Below are positions 14,728-24,339 of a stretch of DNA of 64,000 nucleotides, piece after piece (position 1 is the first letter of the stretch; every line of letters starts with the position of its first letter). Origin of the DNA: Dechloromonas hankyongensis (GTDB lineage Bacteria; Pseudomonadota; Gammaproteobacteria; Burkholderiales; Rhodocyclaceae); assembly GCF_022012295.1 (NCBI RefSeq), contig NZ_JAKLTN010000007.1, positions 1-64,000 on the forward strand, read 5' to 3'. The notes below the pieces were generated by a model, which was not told where the DNA came from, made no database searches, and saw nothing but the letters and a program-made list of their open reading frames with translations. Both the position numbers and the translations under genes were made by a program.

Positions 14728-16563
14728 ATGCCGACCATCGCCCGCCTCCCCGACCTCCTGATCAGCCAGATTGCGGCTGGCGAAGTGGTCGAAAGACCTG
14801 CCTCCGTCCTCAAGGAACTTCTCGAAAACAGCCTCGACGCAGGCAGCAAGGCCATCCAGGTCCATCTCGAGGAGGGCGGCGTCAAGCTGATCCGCATTAC
14901 CGACGACGGTTGCGGCATCGCCAAGGACGAACTGGCCTTGGCCCTGACCCGGCATGCGACATCCAAGATCACCAGCCTTGACGACCTGGAACGGGTCGGC
15001 ACTCTCGGCTTTCGCGGCGAGGCGCTGGCTTCGGTCGCATCGGTTGCCCGCCTCAGCCTGACTAGCCGCGAACGCGGCGCCAGCCATGCCTGGAAGCTGC
15101 GCGGCGAGCCGGCGGCCGAACCGGAACCGGCGGCCCTGATGGCCGGCACGGTGGTCGAAATGCGGGACCTGTATTTCAACACCCCGGCCCGCCGCAAGTT
15201 CCTGAAGTCGGAAAGCACCGAATTCGCCCACTGCGCCGACGCCGTACGCCGCCTGGCCCTGACCCGGCCGGACGTGGCGCTCAGCCTGACCCACAACGGG
15301 CGCAGCCTGTTCCAACTGGCCCCGGCCGATGCCGGCCGGCGCATCGCCGACATCCTCGGCGAGGAATTCATCGGTGCCGCCCGCAATATCGAAGCCGTGT
15401 CTGGGCCACTGACCCTGGCCGGCTTCGCCATCGACCCGACGCGCGCCACCGATGCCAAGGACGGCCAGTACGTCTTCGTCAACGGCCGTTTCGTGCGCGA
15501 TAAGATCATCGGCCATGCCCTGCGCGAAGCCTACCGTGACGTGCTGCACGGCAGCCGCCAGCCGGCCGTCTGCCTGTTCCTGAACATCGATCCGGCGCTG
15601 GTCGACGTCAATGTCCATCCGGCCAAGACCGAAGTCCGCTTCCGCGATTCGCGCGCCGTGCACCAGTTCGTCTTCCATGCCATCCAGCGCACGCTGGCGG
15701 CGCCCGTCCGGGCCGAAACCGCGCCGTCGCTGGCGACCGAAGTGCCACAACACGCGGAAATGGCGACCACCGTAGCCCATGCCCCGGCAACGGCACTCGC
15801 CTACAGCCAGCGCACGCCCCACTGGGAAGCCCCCCGCCAGGCCAGCCTCGGCGTCGCCGAACCGGCTGCCGCTGCCTACTTGGCCTTCGCCCGAGCCGCG
15901 CAGAGCGTCGGCCAGGCGCCGGCCCCACGCCCGGAAGCCATGCCGCAGTTCCAGCCGACTGAAAGCGCCAGCCAGGAAGCGCCGCCGCTCGGCTATGCGC
16001 TGGCCCAACTGCACGGCATTTATGTGCTGGCCCAGAATGCCCGCGGCCTGATCCTGATCGACATGCACGCCGCCCACGAACGCATCCTGTACGAAAAGCT
16101 GAAGGCGGCTTTCGATAATCGCCAGATCGCTACCCAAAATCTGCTGATCCCGGCCGTCTTCTCGGCCGATCCGCTCGACATCGCAGCCGTCGAGGAGCAC
16201 AGCGAAGCGCTGCGCGATCTCGGTTTCGACATCGCCCCGCTCGGCCCCAACCAGCTCGGCGTGCGCAGCGTGCCGGCCCTGCTGCAGTCCGGCGACCCGG
16301 CGGCGCTGGCCCGTTCGTTGATCGCCGAACTGCGCGAGCATGGCATCACGCAGCTGGCCACGGCGCGGCGCAACGAACTGCTCGCCACCATGGCCTGCCA
16401 CGGCGCCGTGCGCGCCCGCCGCCAGCTCACCGTACCGGAAATGAACGCCCTGCTGCGCCAGATGGAGGAAACCGAGCGCGCCGGGCAGTGCAACCATGGC
16501 CGGCCGACATGGACCGAACTGACCCTGGACCAGCTCGACAAGCTCTTCCTGCGCGGCCAGTAG
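14728..16563 (+). CDS. mutL: DNA mismatch repair endonuclease MutL
   Basis: A 611-residue MutL. The N-terminal GHKL ATPase has ISQIAAGEVVERPASVLKELLENSLDAG, DDGCGI, a Lys of TSKI and GFRGEALASVASV. A Pro/Ala/Gln-rich linker (about 335-430) joins the C-terminal dimerisation domain. That domain carries DMHAAHERILYE, the nicking-endonuclease motif DQHA-x2-E-x4-E with Met in place of Gln, plus ACHGAVRARR and CNHGRPTW metal-site motifs. So it should nick DNA, as in mismatch repair systems without MutH. ATG 14728 is right for the family; the upstream extension is antisense to dedA. DUF1232 and miaA follow on the same strand. Confidence 0.96.
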   Translation: MPTIARLPDLLISQIAAGEVVERPASVLKELLENSLDAGSKAIQVHLEEGGVKLIRITDDGCGIAKDELALALTRHATSKITSLDDLERVGTLGFRGEALASVASVARLSLTSRERGASHAWKLRGEPAAEPEPAALMAGTVVEMRDLYFNTPARRKFLKSESTEFAHCADAVRRLALTRPDVALSLTHNGRSLFQLAPADAGRRIADILGEEFIGAARNIEAVSGPLTLAGFAIDPTRATDAKDGQYVFVNGRFVRDKIIGHALREAYRDVLHGSRQPAVCLFLNIDPALVDVNVHPAKTEVRFRDSRAVHQFVFHAIQRTLAAPVRAETAPSLATEVPQHAEMATTVAHAPATALAYSQRTPHWEAPRQASLGVAEPAAAAYLAFARAAQSVGQAPAPRPEAMPQFQPTESASQEAPPLGYALAQLHGIYVLAQNARGLILIDMHAAHERILYEKLKAAFDNRQIATQNLLIPAVFSADPLDIAAVEEHSEALRDLGFDIAPLGPNQLGVRSVPALLQSGDPAALARSLIAELREHGITQLATARRNELLATMACHGAVRARRQLTVPEMNALLRQMEETERAGQCNHGRPTWTELTLDQLDKLFLRGQ

Positions 16564-16571
16564 GAACGCCG

Positions 16572-16952
16572 ATGAGCCCGCCGTCTACGTTGAAACACTG
16601 GGCCCGGCAGCTCAAGCAACAGACCCTGACCGTCTATTTTGCCGCCCGCGATCCGCGCACGCCGTGGTTCGTCCGGGTGCTGGCACTGCTCGTTGCCGCC
16701 TACGCGCTCAGCCCCATCGACCTGATTCCGGATTTCATACCGGTCATCGGCTATCTCGACGACCTGCTGTTGCTGCCACTGGGCATTGCCCTGGTCGTCC
16801 GCCTGACTCCGCCGGAAATCATCGCCGAAGCCAGAGCCAAGGCAGCGCAAGCCGCCGAACGCCCGGTCAGCCGAGCGGCCGCCGTCTTCATCGTGGCGCT
16901 CTGGCTGGCGTTATTGGCCGGGCTGATCAATTGGCTCTGGGCTTACGTTTAG
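16572..16952 (+). CDS. DUF1232 (YkvA-type) membrane protein
   Basis: A 126-residue protein with the DUF1232 core: YALSPIDLIPDFIPVIGYLDDLLLLP, in which the SPIDLIPD and LDD motifs are diagnostic. Two hydrophobic hairpins are predicted (about 36-80) and a third helix at 103-123. The function is unknown. It starts 8 nt after mutL and ends 31 nt before miaA, so it is probably co-transcribed with both. The AACG-GCC region before ATG 16572 has a weak SD (GGAACG). Confidence 0.88.
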   Translation: MSPPSTLKHWARQLKQQTLTVYFAARDPRTPWFVRVLALLVAAYALSPIDLIPDFIPVIGYLDDLLLLPLGIALVVRLTPPEIIAEARAKAAQAAERPVSRAAAVFIVALWLALLAGLINWLWAYV

Positions 16953-16983
16953 GCGCCCGCCTGGCGTGATAGCATTCGCCGCC

Positions 16984-17928
16984 ATGACTTCCCCCCGCCA
17001 CCCGCCCGCCATCCTCGTCATGGGGCCGACCGCTTCCGGCAAGACCGCCGTGGCCATGGCCCTGGCCGACCGTTTTCCGGTCGAGCTGATCAGCGTCGAT
17101 TCGGCGCAGGTGTTCATCGACATGGACGTCGGCACGGCCAAGCCGGATCGCGCCACGCTGGCCCGCTACCCGCACCGTCTGATCGACCTGATCACGCCTG
17201 AGCAGCGCTACTCGGCCGCCCAATTTCGCCGCGACGCGCTGGCTGCGATGGCCGACATCACGGCCGCCGGCAAGGTCCCGCTGCTGGTCGGTGGCACCAT
17301 GCTCTACTTCCGTACTCTGCTGCACGGGCTGGCCGATCTGCCGCAGGCCGATGCCGCGCTGCGTGCCGCCATCGATGCCGAGGCGGCCATCCACGGCTGG
17401 CCAGCCATGCACACCAAACTCGCCGCCATCGACCCGGAAACCGCCGCCCGCCTGCATCCGACCGACAGCCAGCGCCTGCAGCGCGCGCTCGAAATCTGCT
17501 CCCTGAGCGGCCGCAAGATGTCCGACCTGCTGGCCGAAAGCGAAAGCCAGAAGCCGTCCTACGATTTTCTGTCCATCGGCCTGCTGCCCTCCGACCGCGC
17601 CGCGCTGCACGAACGCATCGCCCACCGCTTCGACGAAATGCTGCTCGCCGGGCTGGACGAGGAAGTCCGCCGGCTGCGCAGCAAGTACAACCTGGATCTG
17701 GGGCTGCCCTCAATGCGCTGCGTCGGCTACCGCCAGGTCTGGGAAGCGCAGGATGGTCTGATGCCCAAGGGCGAGATGCGCGACCGGGGCGTCTTCGCCA
17801 CGCGTCAACTGGCCAAGCGCCAGATCACCTGGCTGACCAACTCCTTCGAAGCCGAAAACTACGACTGCCTCGATTCGGCGCTGGCCGACCGGGTTGCCGA
17901 GCGTACCGACGCTTTTCTGAACGGCTAA
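16984..17928 (+). CDS. miaA: tRNA dimethylallyltransferase
   Basis: A 314-residue enzyme that transfers a dimethylallyl group to N6 of A37 in tRNAs reading UNN codons. P-loop GPTASGKT at about 12-19, the catalytic DSAQVFIDMDVGTAKP (Asp, Thr), YPHRLIDLITPE, LLVGGTMLYF, and RQLAKRQITWL near the C-terminus. ATG 16984 (MTSPRHPPAILVMG) is preferred over the 6-codon-upstream start. The mutL-miaA linkage is classical in proteobacteria; here a DUF1232 gene separates them. Confidence 0.96.
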   Translation: MTSPRHPPAILVMGPTASGKTAVAMALADRFPVELISVDSAQVFIDMDVGTAKPDRATLARYPHRLIDLITPEQRYSAAQFRRDALAAMADITAAGKVPLLVGGTMLYFRTLLHGLADLPQADAALRAAIDAEAAIHGWPAMHTKLAAIDPETAARLHPTDSQRLQRALEICSLSGRKMSDLLAESESQKPSYDFLSIGLLPSDRAALHERIAHRFDEMLLAGLDEEVRRLRSKYNLDLGLPSMRCVGYRQVWEAQDGLMPKGEMRDRGVFATRQLAKRQITWLTNSFEAENYDCLDSALADRVAERTDAFLNG

Positions 17929-17938
17929 GCGCTAACGC

Positions 17939-18580
17939 TCAGCCCGCGCCGCCCATCCCCATGGGCTGGAAGTCGGGCAGTCGCGGTGCCGGCTTGTCGC
18001 AGGTGGCGCAGGGCTCCTGCGACTCGAATGCCGCCTGACAGGCGTCGGGCGCCGAAGCTTTCGACTTGAGGGGCGCCACGCGCACCAGAACGACGCCCGC
18101 CCGCAGCATGCCGAGGTATTCGGCGACCGCATGCGACACGTCGATCACCCGCTTGCGGTGCGCGGTGTGCATGCGGTCATTCACCTTGACGATGGCGCAG
18201 CGATCGTTGTCGACCCGATGGACGGCGACCAGGGAACCCAGGGGAAAACGGTTGCTGGCAGCGGAGAATTGCTTGACGTCATAGCGCTCGCCGGTCGAAG
18301 TCTTGCGCCCCTGGAAGCCGTGGCCGTAGAAACTGGCCTGGCCGTGCAGGCCTTTTCCATCATCTTCGAGAATATCGGCCGGCCCGAATTCGCTGGCCGG
18401 CAAGGCGGAAGACGCAGGTTTGCGTACCGCCTTCTTGGCGTGCCGGGCGGATGCCGGCTTGGCCGATGTTTTCTTGCCCGCCGCCCAAACGGTCGACGGG
18501 ACTTGGCACAACAGCAGGCTGCAGGCACATGCCGCAGCCCACCGCGTGATGTCAGACCACGACGGTCTGCGCTTCGTCAC
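17939..18580 (-). CDS. RlpA-like double-psi beta-barrel lytic transglycosylase family protein
   Basis: A 213-residue exported protein. A hydrophobic stretch (about 13-33, ending VWAAG) is a signal peptide. After an Ala/Lys-rich linker the DPBB domain (about 77-170) shows [56 protein letters not shown], which carries the catalytic Asp-His region of RlpA. A C-terminal tail has CxxxxxxxxxCATC cysteines. It lacks a SPOR domain. The start is GTG 18580, which overlaps the end of purM by 29 nt; no in-frame ATG gives a full signal peptide. Role: peptidoglycan cleavage of denuded glycan strands, by family analogy. Confidence 0.82.
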   Translation of the reverse strand: MTKRRPSWSDITRWAAACACSLLLCQVPSTVWAAGKKTSAKPASARHAKKAVRKPASSALPASEFGPADILEDDGKGLHGQASFYGHGFQGRKTSTGERYDVKQFSAASNRFPLGSLVAVHRVDNDRCAIVKVNDRMHTAHRKRVIDVSHAVAEYLGMLRAGVVLVRVAPLKSKASAPDACQAAFESQEPCATCDKPAPRLPDFQPMGMGGAG

Positions 18581-19592
18581 CCTGGCGGGCCCGAATGACG
18601 CCGATGTTGTACACCGCTTCGCCCTGCGCCTTCAGCTCGGCCATGGCGGCCTCCGCATCGGCGGCCGCAACGACGATGACCAGGCCGATACCGCAGTTGA
18701 AGGTGCGGTGCATTTCCTTCTCGGCAACATTGCCTTCCTTCTGCATCCAGTCGAACAGCTTGGGACGCGGCCAGGCGGCCTTCTGGATCTCGGCGACGGT
18801 GTTTTCCGGCAGGACGCGCGGCACGTTCTCGAGCAGGCCGCCGCCGGTGATGTGAGCCATGCCCTTGATGGCGACCTTTTCCAGGGTGGCCAGCACTTGC
18901 TTGACGTAAATGCGGGTCGGCGCCATGACCACGTCGGCCAGGCTGCGCTCGCCGTCGAACGGGGCGTTCATGTCCGGATTGGAGCGTTCGATGATCTTGC
19001 GCACCAGCGAGTAGCCGTTGGAATGGGCGCCGGAGGAAGCCAGGCCGAGGACGACGTCGCCCGGCTGGATGCTCTTGCCGTCGATTGCCTTGGATTTTTC
19101 GACGACGCCGACGGCAAAGCCGGCCAGGTCGTATTCGCCGGCCGGGTACATGCCCGGCATTTCGGCTGTTTCGCCGCCGATCAGCGCGCAGCCGGCCAGT
19201 TCGCAACCCTTGGCGATGCCGCCGACAACCGCCGCGGCGGTATCGACATCGAGCTTGCCGCAGGCGAAGTAGTCGAGGAAGAACAGCGACTCGGCGCCGA
19301 GCACCAGGATGTCGTTGACGCTCATGGCGACCAGATCCTGGCCCACCGTGTCGTGGCGGTTCAGCTCGAAGGCCAGCTTGAGCTTGGTGCCGACACCGTC
19401 GGTACCGGACACCAACACCGGCTCCTTGTAGCGCTTGGGCACTTCGAACAACGCGCCGAAGCCGCCGATGCCGCCCAGCACGCCGTCGCGCAGGGTCTTC
19501 TTGGCCATCGGCTTGATGCGGTCGACAAGGGCATCGCCCGCATCGATATCGACGCCGGCATCACGGTAGGAGAGGGAGGTATTCTGGGTCAT
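18552..19592 (-). CDS. purM: Phosphoribosylformylglycinamidine cyclo-ligase (AIR synthetase)
   Basis: A 346-residue ATP-dependent enzyme that closes FGAM to AIR, step five of purine synthesis. Motifs: [21 protein letters not shown], the signature [59 protein letters not shown] and the late [16 protein letters not shown]. Length is exactly typical. A TAAAAT -10-like hexamer on the minus strand (19646-19641) lies about 50 nt ahead of ATG 19592. It is followed by the overlapping rlpA-like gene. Confidence 0.97.
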   Translation of the reverse strand: MTQNTSLSYRDAGVDIDAGDALVDRIKPMAKKTLRDGVLGGIGGFGALFEVPKRYKEPVLVSGTDGVGTKLKLAFELNRHDTVGQDLVAMSVNDILVLGAESLFFLDYFACGKLDVDTAAAVVGGIAKGCELAGCALIGGETAEMPGMYPAGEYDLAGFAVGVVEKSKAIDGKSIQPGDVVLGLASSGAHSNGYSLVRKIIERSNPDMNAPFDGERSLADVVMAPTRIYVKQVLATLEKVAIKGMAHITGGGLLENVPRVLPENTVAEIQKAAWPRPKLFDWMQKEGNVAEKEMHRTFNCGIGLVIVVAAADAEAAMAELKAQGEAVYNIGVIRARQGDEAQTVVV

Positions 19593-19744
19593 GGTCGGTT
19601 CTGGGCCAGGCGCGGCGGGTGCCGCTTGAATAAAAAAGCAATTTTACCCGAAACCGGCGGCCGACCCTAACCCGACACGGGGCAAGGAAATCCGGCCACC
19701 GCCCGGTGCGGCCGGCCCCCGGTGGCAGGCGGGCCGCTGGCCGG

Positions 19745-21400
19745 TCAGAGTTTGAACTCGCCGACCGTCGCCTTCAAATGGGCCGCCAGTTGTTCCAGAT
19801 TGGCGGCGGACAGCGAAACTTCCTTGATCACGGTGCTCGTCTCTTCAGTCATCTCGGCAATGCTCTCGACATTGCGCGCGATCAGCTGGCTGGCCGAACT
19901 CTGCTCCTTGAGGGCCGACGAGATGTCGTCCACCGCCGCCAGAACCTTCTGCACGCCCTCCTGAATCTTTTCCATCGACGCCCCGGTCACGCCGACCATC
20001 TCGACGCCCTCACTGACCAGGGTACTGCCCTGCGCCATGCCGGCAACGGCATCGTCGGTGCCGCCTTGGACCGACTGGATCATCGTGGCAATTTCCTGGG
20101 TGGACAGGGTCGTCCGTTCGGCCAGCTTGCGGACCTCGTCGGCGACCACGGCGAAACCGCGCCCTTGCTCGCCGGCCCGGGCTGCCTCGATGGCGGCGTT
20201 GAGGGCCAGCAGATTGGTCTGATCGGCGATTTCCTTGATCACCATGACGATGTTGGAAATCTGATGCGACTTCTCGCCGAGCGAGGTGATGACATCGGAC
20301 GAGGTGGCGACGGCCGTCGATATCTTGTCCATCTCGACAATCACGCCCTGCACGGCCTGGGCGCCATCCTTGGCCAGCGATCCAGTTTCCGAGGCGTATT
20401 TCTGGGCCCCTGCCGCATTCTCGGAAATCTGGCCGACGCACACCGTCATTTGCTCGATGGACGCAGCCACGGCCGCCGACGAATCGCCCTGCCGCTCCGA
20501 GGCCTGTTGCACCTTTTGCGACGACGAGGCCAACTGGCGTGCCGATTGCGCAAGCTGGTCGGAGGTGGTCAGGATTCGCCCGATCATGCCCTTCAGGCTG
20601 CCCTGCATCTGCTTGGTGGTGTACAGCAGGCTGCTACTGTCGCTGCTGCGCGTGACGATATTGCCGGAAAGATTGCCGCCGGCGATCTGGCGGATGATAT
20701 CGATGACGTAGGCCGGTTCGCCGCCCAGCTGGCTGAGCAGGCGGCGGACAATCAAGCCGATGACGAAGAACAGCACAACCTGCAGGATGCCCTGGCCGAC
20801 CCACATCCCGGTATTGATCTTCTTGATGGTCGCCAGATCGTCCTTGATGTTGATGGTCACGCTGGCCGCACCGACCACGGTGCCTTCATCGACGCCATGG
20901 CACTCGAGGCAGTTGATACTGCGGAAATTCTTCTTGGCGATGTAGGGCAACACCATGCGCAGCGAGGTTTCTTCGCCCTTGTTGATCACCAGGGACTCGG
21001 TGACGCCGCTAGCCAGGACCCGTTTGTCCATGTCGTCGACCGCACGCTCCTGCGGCAGGCCGCCGTCGAATTCGTCATCGATTCCCTTGCCGCGGATCAC
21101 CCGCATTTCGAGGACGCTTTCCGATTTACCCATCTTCTCGATGAACTGGGCGCGGCTTTTCTGGTTGCTGATGACTTCGTCGGCCCCGGCCTTGATGATC
21201 ATCAGGGTATTGAGGCCATTGATGGTGCCATCGGCGACAGCCAGTGCCCGCTCCTTGGCGGCGGTCAGCAACTGGTCTTCGAACAGGCGGAAGATCCACT
21301 GCTGGGCGGCCACCAGCGCAAGGATCAGGAAACCCTGGATCAACAGCTGGAGCTTCAACTGCAGCCCAACCCTGCCCCACCACGCAGACATACCGTTCAT
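19745..21400 (-). CDS. Methyl-accepting chemotaxis protein with a c-type heme motif in its sensor domain
   Basis: A 551-residue chemoreceptor. TM1 is about 16-36, the periplasmic sensor 37-198, TM2 about 199-219, then a HAMP-like segment and the signalling hairpin with [14 protein letters not shown] and the tip motif [27 protein letters not shown]. In the sensor, residues 164-168 read CLECH, a CxxCH heme c attachment site, following [13 protein letters not shown]; the outline resembles the DUF3365/Tll0287-type heme domain. It should therefore sense redox state or a diatomic gas and report to CheA. ATG 21400 is chosen because GGAGGA lies 7 nt upstream; the ATG at 21406 is too near the SD and the longer frame has no SD. 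It diverges from creB. Confidence 0.9.
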   Translation of the reverse strand: MNGMSAWWGRVGLQLKLQLLIQGFLILALVAAQQWIFRLFEDQLLTAAKERALAVADGTINGLNTLMIIKAGADEVISNQKSRAQFIEKMGKSESVLEMRVIRGKGIDDEFDGGLPQERAVDDMDKRVLASGVTESLVINKGEETSLRMVLPYIAKKNFRSINCLECHGVDEGTVVGAASVTINIKDDLATIKKINTGMWVGQGILQVVLFFVIGLIVRRLLSQLGGEPAYVIDIIRQIAGGNLSGNIVTRSSDSSSLLYTTKQMQGSLKGMIGRILTTSDQLAQSARQLASSSQKVQQASERQGDSSAAVAASIEQMTVCVGQISENAAGAQKYASETGSLAKDGAQAVQGVIVEMDKISTAVATSSDVITSLGEKSHQISNIVMVIKEIADQTNLLALNAAIEAARAGEQGRGFAVVADEVRKLAERTTLSTQEIATMIQSVQGGTDDAVAGMAQGSTLVSEGVEMVGVTGASMEKIQEGVQKVLAAVDDISSALKEQSSASQLIARNVESIAEMTEETSTVIKEVSLSAANLEQLAAHLKATVGEFKL

Positions 21401-21609
21401 ACCCATCTCCTCCGGGGTGCTGTCATTATTGAATTTATGCTGAATGCGTGGCCCGTCAAAACCAGAACGCAACGCCTCCGCGGTGATCATCCCATGCGCC
21501 GAAACAGCCCGCAAGCTGGGGAAAACCACATGAAAAATCGTTTATATTCCAAGCAGATATCGCGCTTGGTGACCGTGCCCCGATACCCGTTTCGGTTACC
21601 ATCACGGCC

Positions 21610-22290
21610 ATGAAGATTCTCATCGTCGACGACGAGCCCGCCATCTCGGACACGCTGGCCTACACGCTGCGGGCCGACGGCTTCGCCGTCGACAGCTGCA
21701 CGCTGGGCGGCGCAGCCTTGCAGCGGCTGGGCGCCGGCGGCATCGACTTCGTCGTCCTCGACGTCGGCCTGCCCGACATGAGCGGCTTCGACGTGTGCCG
21801 GGCGCTGCGCCGGACCTCCGACATCCCGGTGCTCTTCCTGACCGCCCGTTCCGACGAGGTGGACCGCATCGTCGGCCTCGAACTGGGCGGCGACGACTAT
21901 GTCGCCAAGCCCTTCAGCCCGCGCGAGGTGGCGTCGCGGATTCGCGCCATCCTGCGCCGCCTGCATCCCGAACCGCGGTTGCCGAGCGCACCGGCCGCCG
22001 AAACCGCCCGCTTCGCCATCGACCGCGCCGGCCTGCGCATCGCCTACTGCGGCCAGTGGCTGAACCTGACCCGCTACGAATACCTGCTGCTCGCCCTGCT
22101 CCTCGAACGCCCCGGGCGCATCCTGAGCCGGCCGCAGATCATGGAAAGCGTCTGGCAGGACGGCGGCGAAAGCCTGGAGCGTACGGTGGACACCCACATC
22201 AAGACCCTGCGCGGCAAGCTGCGGGCGGTGCGCGACGAGGAAGTCGTCCTCACCCATCGCGGCCTCGGCTACAGCATCGCGGCCGGTTGA
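21610..22290 (+). CDS. creB: Response regulator CreB
   Basis: A 226-residue OmpR-family regulator. Receiver: DDEP at 7-10, D51 (FVVLDVGLPDMSG), the Thr of LTARSDEVDRI and Lys of AKPFSPREV. Winged helix: LTRYEYLLLALLLERPGRILSR and HIKTLRGKLRAV..THRGLGYS. It resembles CreB of the carbon-source/beta-lactam-response system. It is separated from its kinase by a MOSC gene, and a match to the known CreB tag (TTCAC-N6-TTCAC) stands in front of creD at 48.5 kb, supporting the assignment. There is a 17-nt gap to the MOSC gene. Confidence 0.85.
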   Translation: MKILIVDDEPAISDTLAYTLRADGFAVDSCTLGGAALQRLGAGGIDFVVLDVGLPDMSGFDVCRALRRTSDIPVLFLTARSDEVDRIVGLELGGDDYVAKPFSPREVASRIRAILRRLHPEPRLPSAPAAETARFAIDRAGLRIAYCGQWLNLTRYEYLLLALLLERPGRILSRPQIMESVWQDGGESLERTVDTHIKTLRGKLRAVRDEEVVLTHRGLGYSIAAG

Positions 22291-22306
22291 TGTCCCCCAG
22301 CCCGCG

Positions 22307-22774
22307 ATGAGCGTCGAACGCATCTTCATCAGCCGCGAACCGGGCGGCGCGCAGCAGGAATGCGCGCGCATCCGGGTCGAATCCGAGCGCGGCATCGTCG
22401 GCGACCGCCATTTCGGCCACAACGACTGGCCGGGCCAGAACCTGACGCTGGTCGAAGCCGAGGAAATCGAGCGCTTCTGCGCCGAATTCGGCCGCCCTGC
22501 CGACCTGGCAATCACCCGGCGCAACCTGATCACCCGCGGCATCCGCCTCAACGCCCTGGTCGGCCGTACCTTCACCCTCGGCAGCGTGACGCTGCGCGGC
22601 ATCGAGACCTGCGAACCATGCTCCAGCCTGGGCCGCGCCCTGGCCGACGAAAGGCTGCCGGCAGCGGCCGTCATCCGCCGCTGGGTCGGCTGCGGCGGCT
22701 TGCGGGCGATGGTCGTCGAGGGCGGCGAGATCGCCGTCGGTGCCGCGCTGGTGGTAACGCCCGACGCGCCATGA
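22307..22774 (+). CDS. MOSC-domain protein between creB and creC
   Basis: A 155-residue stand-alone MOSC (molybdenum cofactor sulfurase C-terminal) domain: GIVGDRHFGH near 28-37, LTLVEAEEIE, TRRNLITRGIRLNALVGRTF, then IETCEPCSSLG with the conserved Cys thought to carry sulfur or bind cofactor, and VGCGGLRAMVVEGG. MOSC proteins such as YiiM and YcbX reduce N-hydroxylated compounds with Moco. The ATG at 22307 is 17 nt after creB, and its stop overlaps the creC ATG by 4 nt, so it is translated with the two-component genes. That placement is unusual and its meaning is not known. Confidence 0.85.
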   Translation: MSVERIFISREPGGAQQECARIRVESERGIVGDRHFGHNDWPGQNLTLVEAEEIERFCAEFGRPADLAITRRNLITRGIRLNALVGRTFTLGSVTLRGIETCEPCSSLGRALADERLPAAAVIRRWVGCGGLRAMVVEGGEIAVGAALVVTPDAP

Positions 22775-24198
22775 ACATTTCGGTCCGCCTCTTTTTCGGC
22801 TATTTCCTGGTCGTCGGCCTGGCCGCCTGGTTTGTCCTCAACACGGTCAATCGCGAAACCGAGCCCGGCATCCGCCAGGCGACCGAGGAAACCCTGGTCG
22901 ATACCGCCCATGTGCTGGCCGAAATGGCCGCGCTGGAACTGTCGGCCGGCCGCATCGCACACGGACCCTTCGCCGATGCGGTGCGCGCCGCCATCCGGCG
23001 CAGCCCGCAGGCCGACATTTCCGGCGTGCACAAGGAAAGCATCGATTTCCGCATCTACGTCACCGATGCGCGCGGCATCGTCGTCTATGACTCGAAGCAG
23101 GCGGCCATCGGCGAGGATTTCTCGCAATGGCGCGACATCGCCCGCGTCCTGCGCGGCGAATACGGCGCCCGCCAGACGCGCGAAGACCCCTACGATCCGG
23201 CGTCGACGGTGATGCATGTGGCCGCCCCCATCTTCTGGCAGGGCGAGCTGATCGGCGTACTGTCGCTGGCCAAGCCGATGGCCTCGGTGGCCCCTTACGT
23301 CGAGCGCGCCGCCCGCCGGGTCAAGGAATCCGGCCTGCTGCTGCTTGCCGCCAGCGCCGCCATCGGCCTCTTCTTCACGGGCTGGCTGAGCTGGTCCATC
23401 CACCGCCTGCGCGCCTATGCCCGCGCCGTCAGCGAAGGGCGCAAGGCCGAGGTGCCGACCGGCGGCGGCCGCCAGCTGTCCGAACTGGCCCAGGCGCTGG
23501 CCGCCATGCGCGAGAAGCTGGAAGGCAAGCAGTACGTCGAACACTACGTGCAGAACCTGGCGCACGAGATGAAAAGCCCGCTTACCGCGGTGATCGGCGC
23601 CGCCGAAATCCTCGAAGGCGATCCACCGGAAGCCGACCGCCGCCGTTTCGCCGACAGCATCCATGAACAATCACGACGCCTGCAGGCCATCATCGACCGC
23701 ATGCTGATGCTGGCCCGCGTCGAACAGCTGCAGTCGCCGGAAGGCATCACCACCATCGCCCCGCCCACGCTGCTCGATACCTGCGTCGAACTGCGCCGCC
23801 AGGCCCTGCAGGCCCGCCAACTCGACTGCCGCATCGCCGTCGACACTCAAGCCCAACTACGCGGCGACGCCTTCCTGCTGCAACAGGCCGTGCTCAACCT
23901 GCTCGACAACGCCATCGAGTTTTCGCCGGAAGGCGGCCTGATCGAACTGTCGGCCACCGATGCGGACGACGATATCGTCCTCACCGTCCGCGACCGCGGC
24001 CAGGGCGCCCCCGACTACGCGCTACCGCAGCTGTTCGACCGCTTCTATTCGCTGCCCCGTCCGGCCACCGGCCGCAAGAGCACCGGCCTCGGCCTCGCCC
24101 TGGTGCGCGAAGTCGCCCGCCTGCATGGCGGCGATGCCGGATTCGAAAACCACGCGGCAGGTGGCGGTCTGGCCGTCCTCCGCCTGCCTGCCGCCTGA
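22771..24198 (+). CDS. creC: Sensor histidine kinase CreC
   Basis: A 475-residue membrane kinase, nearly the same length as E. coli CreC. TM1 about 7-25; a periplasmic domain (26-185) with FRIYVTDARGIVVYDSK and EYGARQTREDP; TM2 about 188-207; HAMP; HisKA with H265 (QNLAHEMKSPLTAVIGAAEIL); HATPase_c with LLDNAIEFSPEGG, RDRGQG and TGLGLALVREVARLHGG. The ligand in enterobacteria is unclear (fermentative carbon sources). ATG 22771 overlaps the MOSC stop. Its expected target creD lies at 48.6 kb instead of next door. Confidence 0.88.
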   Translation: MNISVRLFFGYFLVVGLAAWFVLNTVNRETEPGIRQATEETLVDTAHVLAEMAALELSAGRIAHGPFADAVRAAIRRSPQADISGVHKESIDFRIYVTDARGIVVYDSKQAAIGEDFSQWRDIARVLRGEYGARQTREDPYDPASTVMHVAAPIFWQGELIGVLSLAKPMASVAPYVERAARRVKESGLLLLAASAAIGLFFTGWLSWSIHRLRAYARAVSEGRKAEVPTGGGRQLSELAQALAAMREKLEGKQYVEHYVQNLAHEMKSPLTAVIGAAEILEGDPPEADRRRFADSIHEQSRRLQAIIDRMLMLARVEQLQSPEGITTIAPPTLLDTCVELRRQALQARQLDCRIAVDTQAQLRGDAFLLQQAVLNLLDNAIEFSPEGGLIELSATDADDDIVLTVRDRGQGAPDYALPQLFDRFYSLPRPATGRKSTGLGLALVREVARLHGGDAGFENHAAGGGLAVLRLPAA

Positions 24199-24339
24199 CC
24201 GGCACGCCACGCTGAATCGGCCGTAGCGGCCGGCTGACAAGGGTCGGGAAAATTGCCCGGCCAGGCGCGTGGACTTTGCTCATTCGGGCCGCCGCGCCGC
24301 TGGCTACTCTGTCCCGGTCGCCATCCCCCCGAGACCGCC

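Noticed and set aside
14320..16497. A 725-codon open frame antisense to mutL
   Set aside because: Composition reflects high GC shadowing; no family motifs, while the opposite strand encodes a complete MutL.
19706..21613. A 635-codon rightward frame over the chemoreceptor gene
   Set aside because: Antisense to conserved MCP signalling domain; no start signal or motifs.
21487..23670. A 727-codon open frame antisense to creB-MOSC-creC
   Set aside because: No recognisable domain; the rightward strand carries three overlapping genes with intact motifs.
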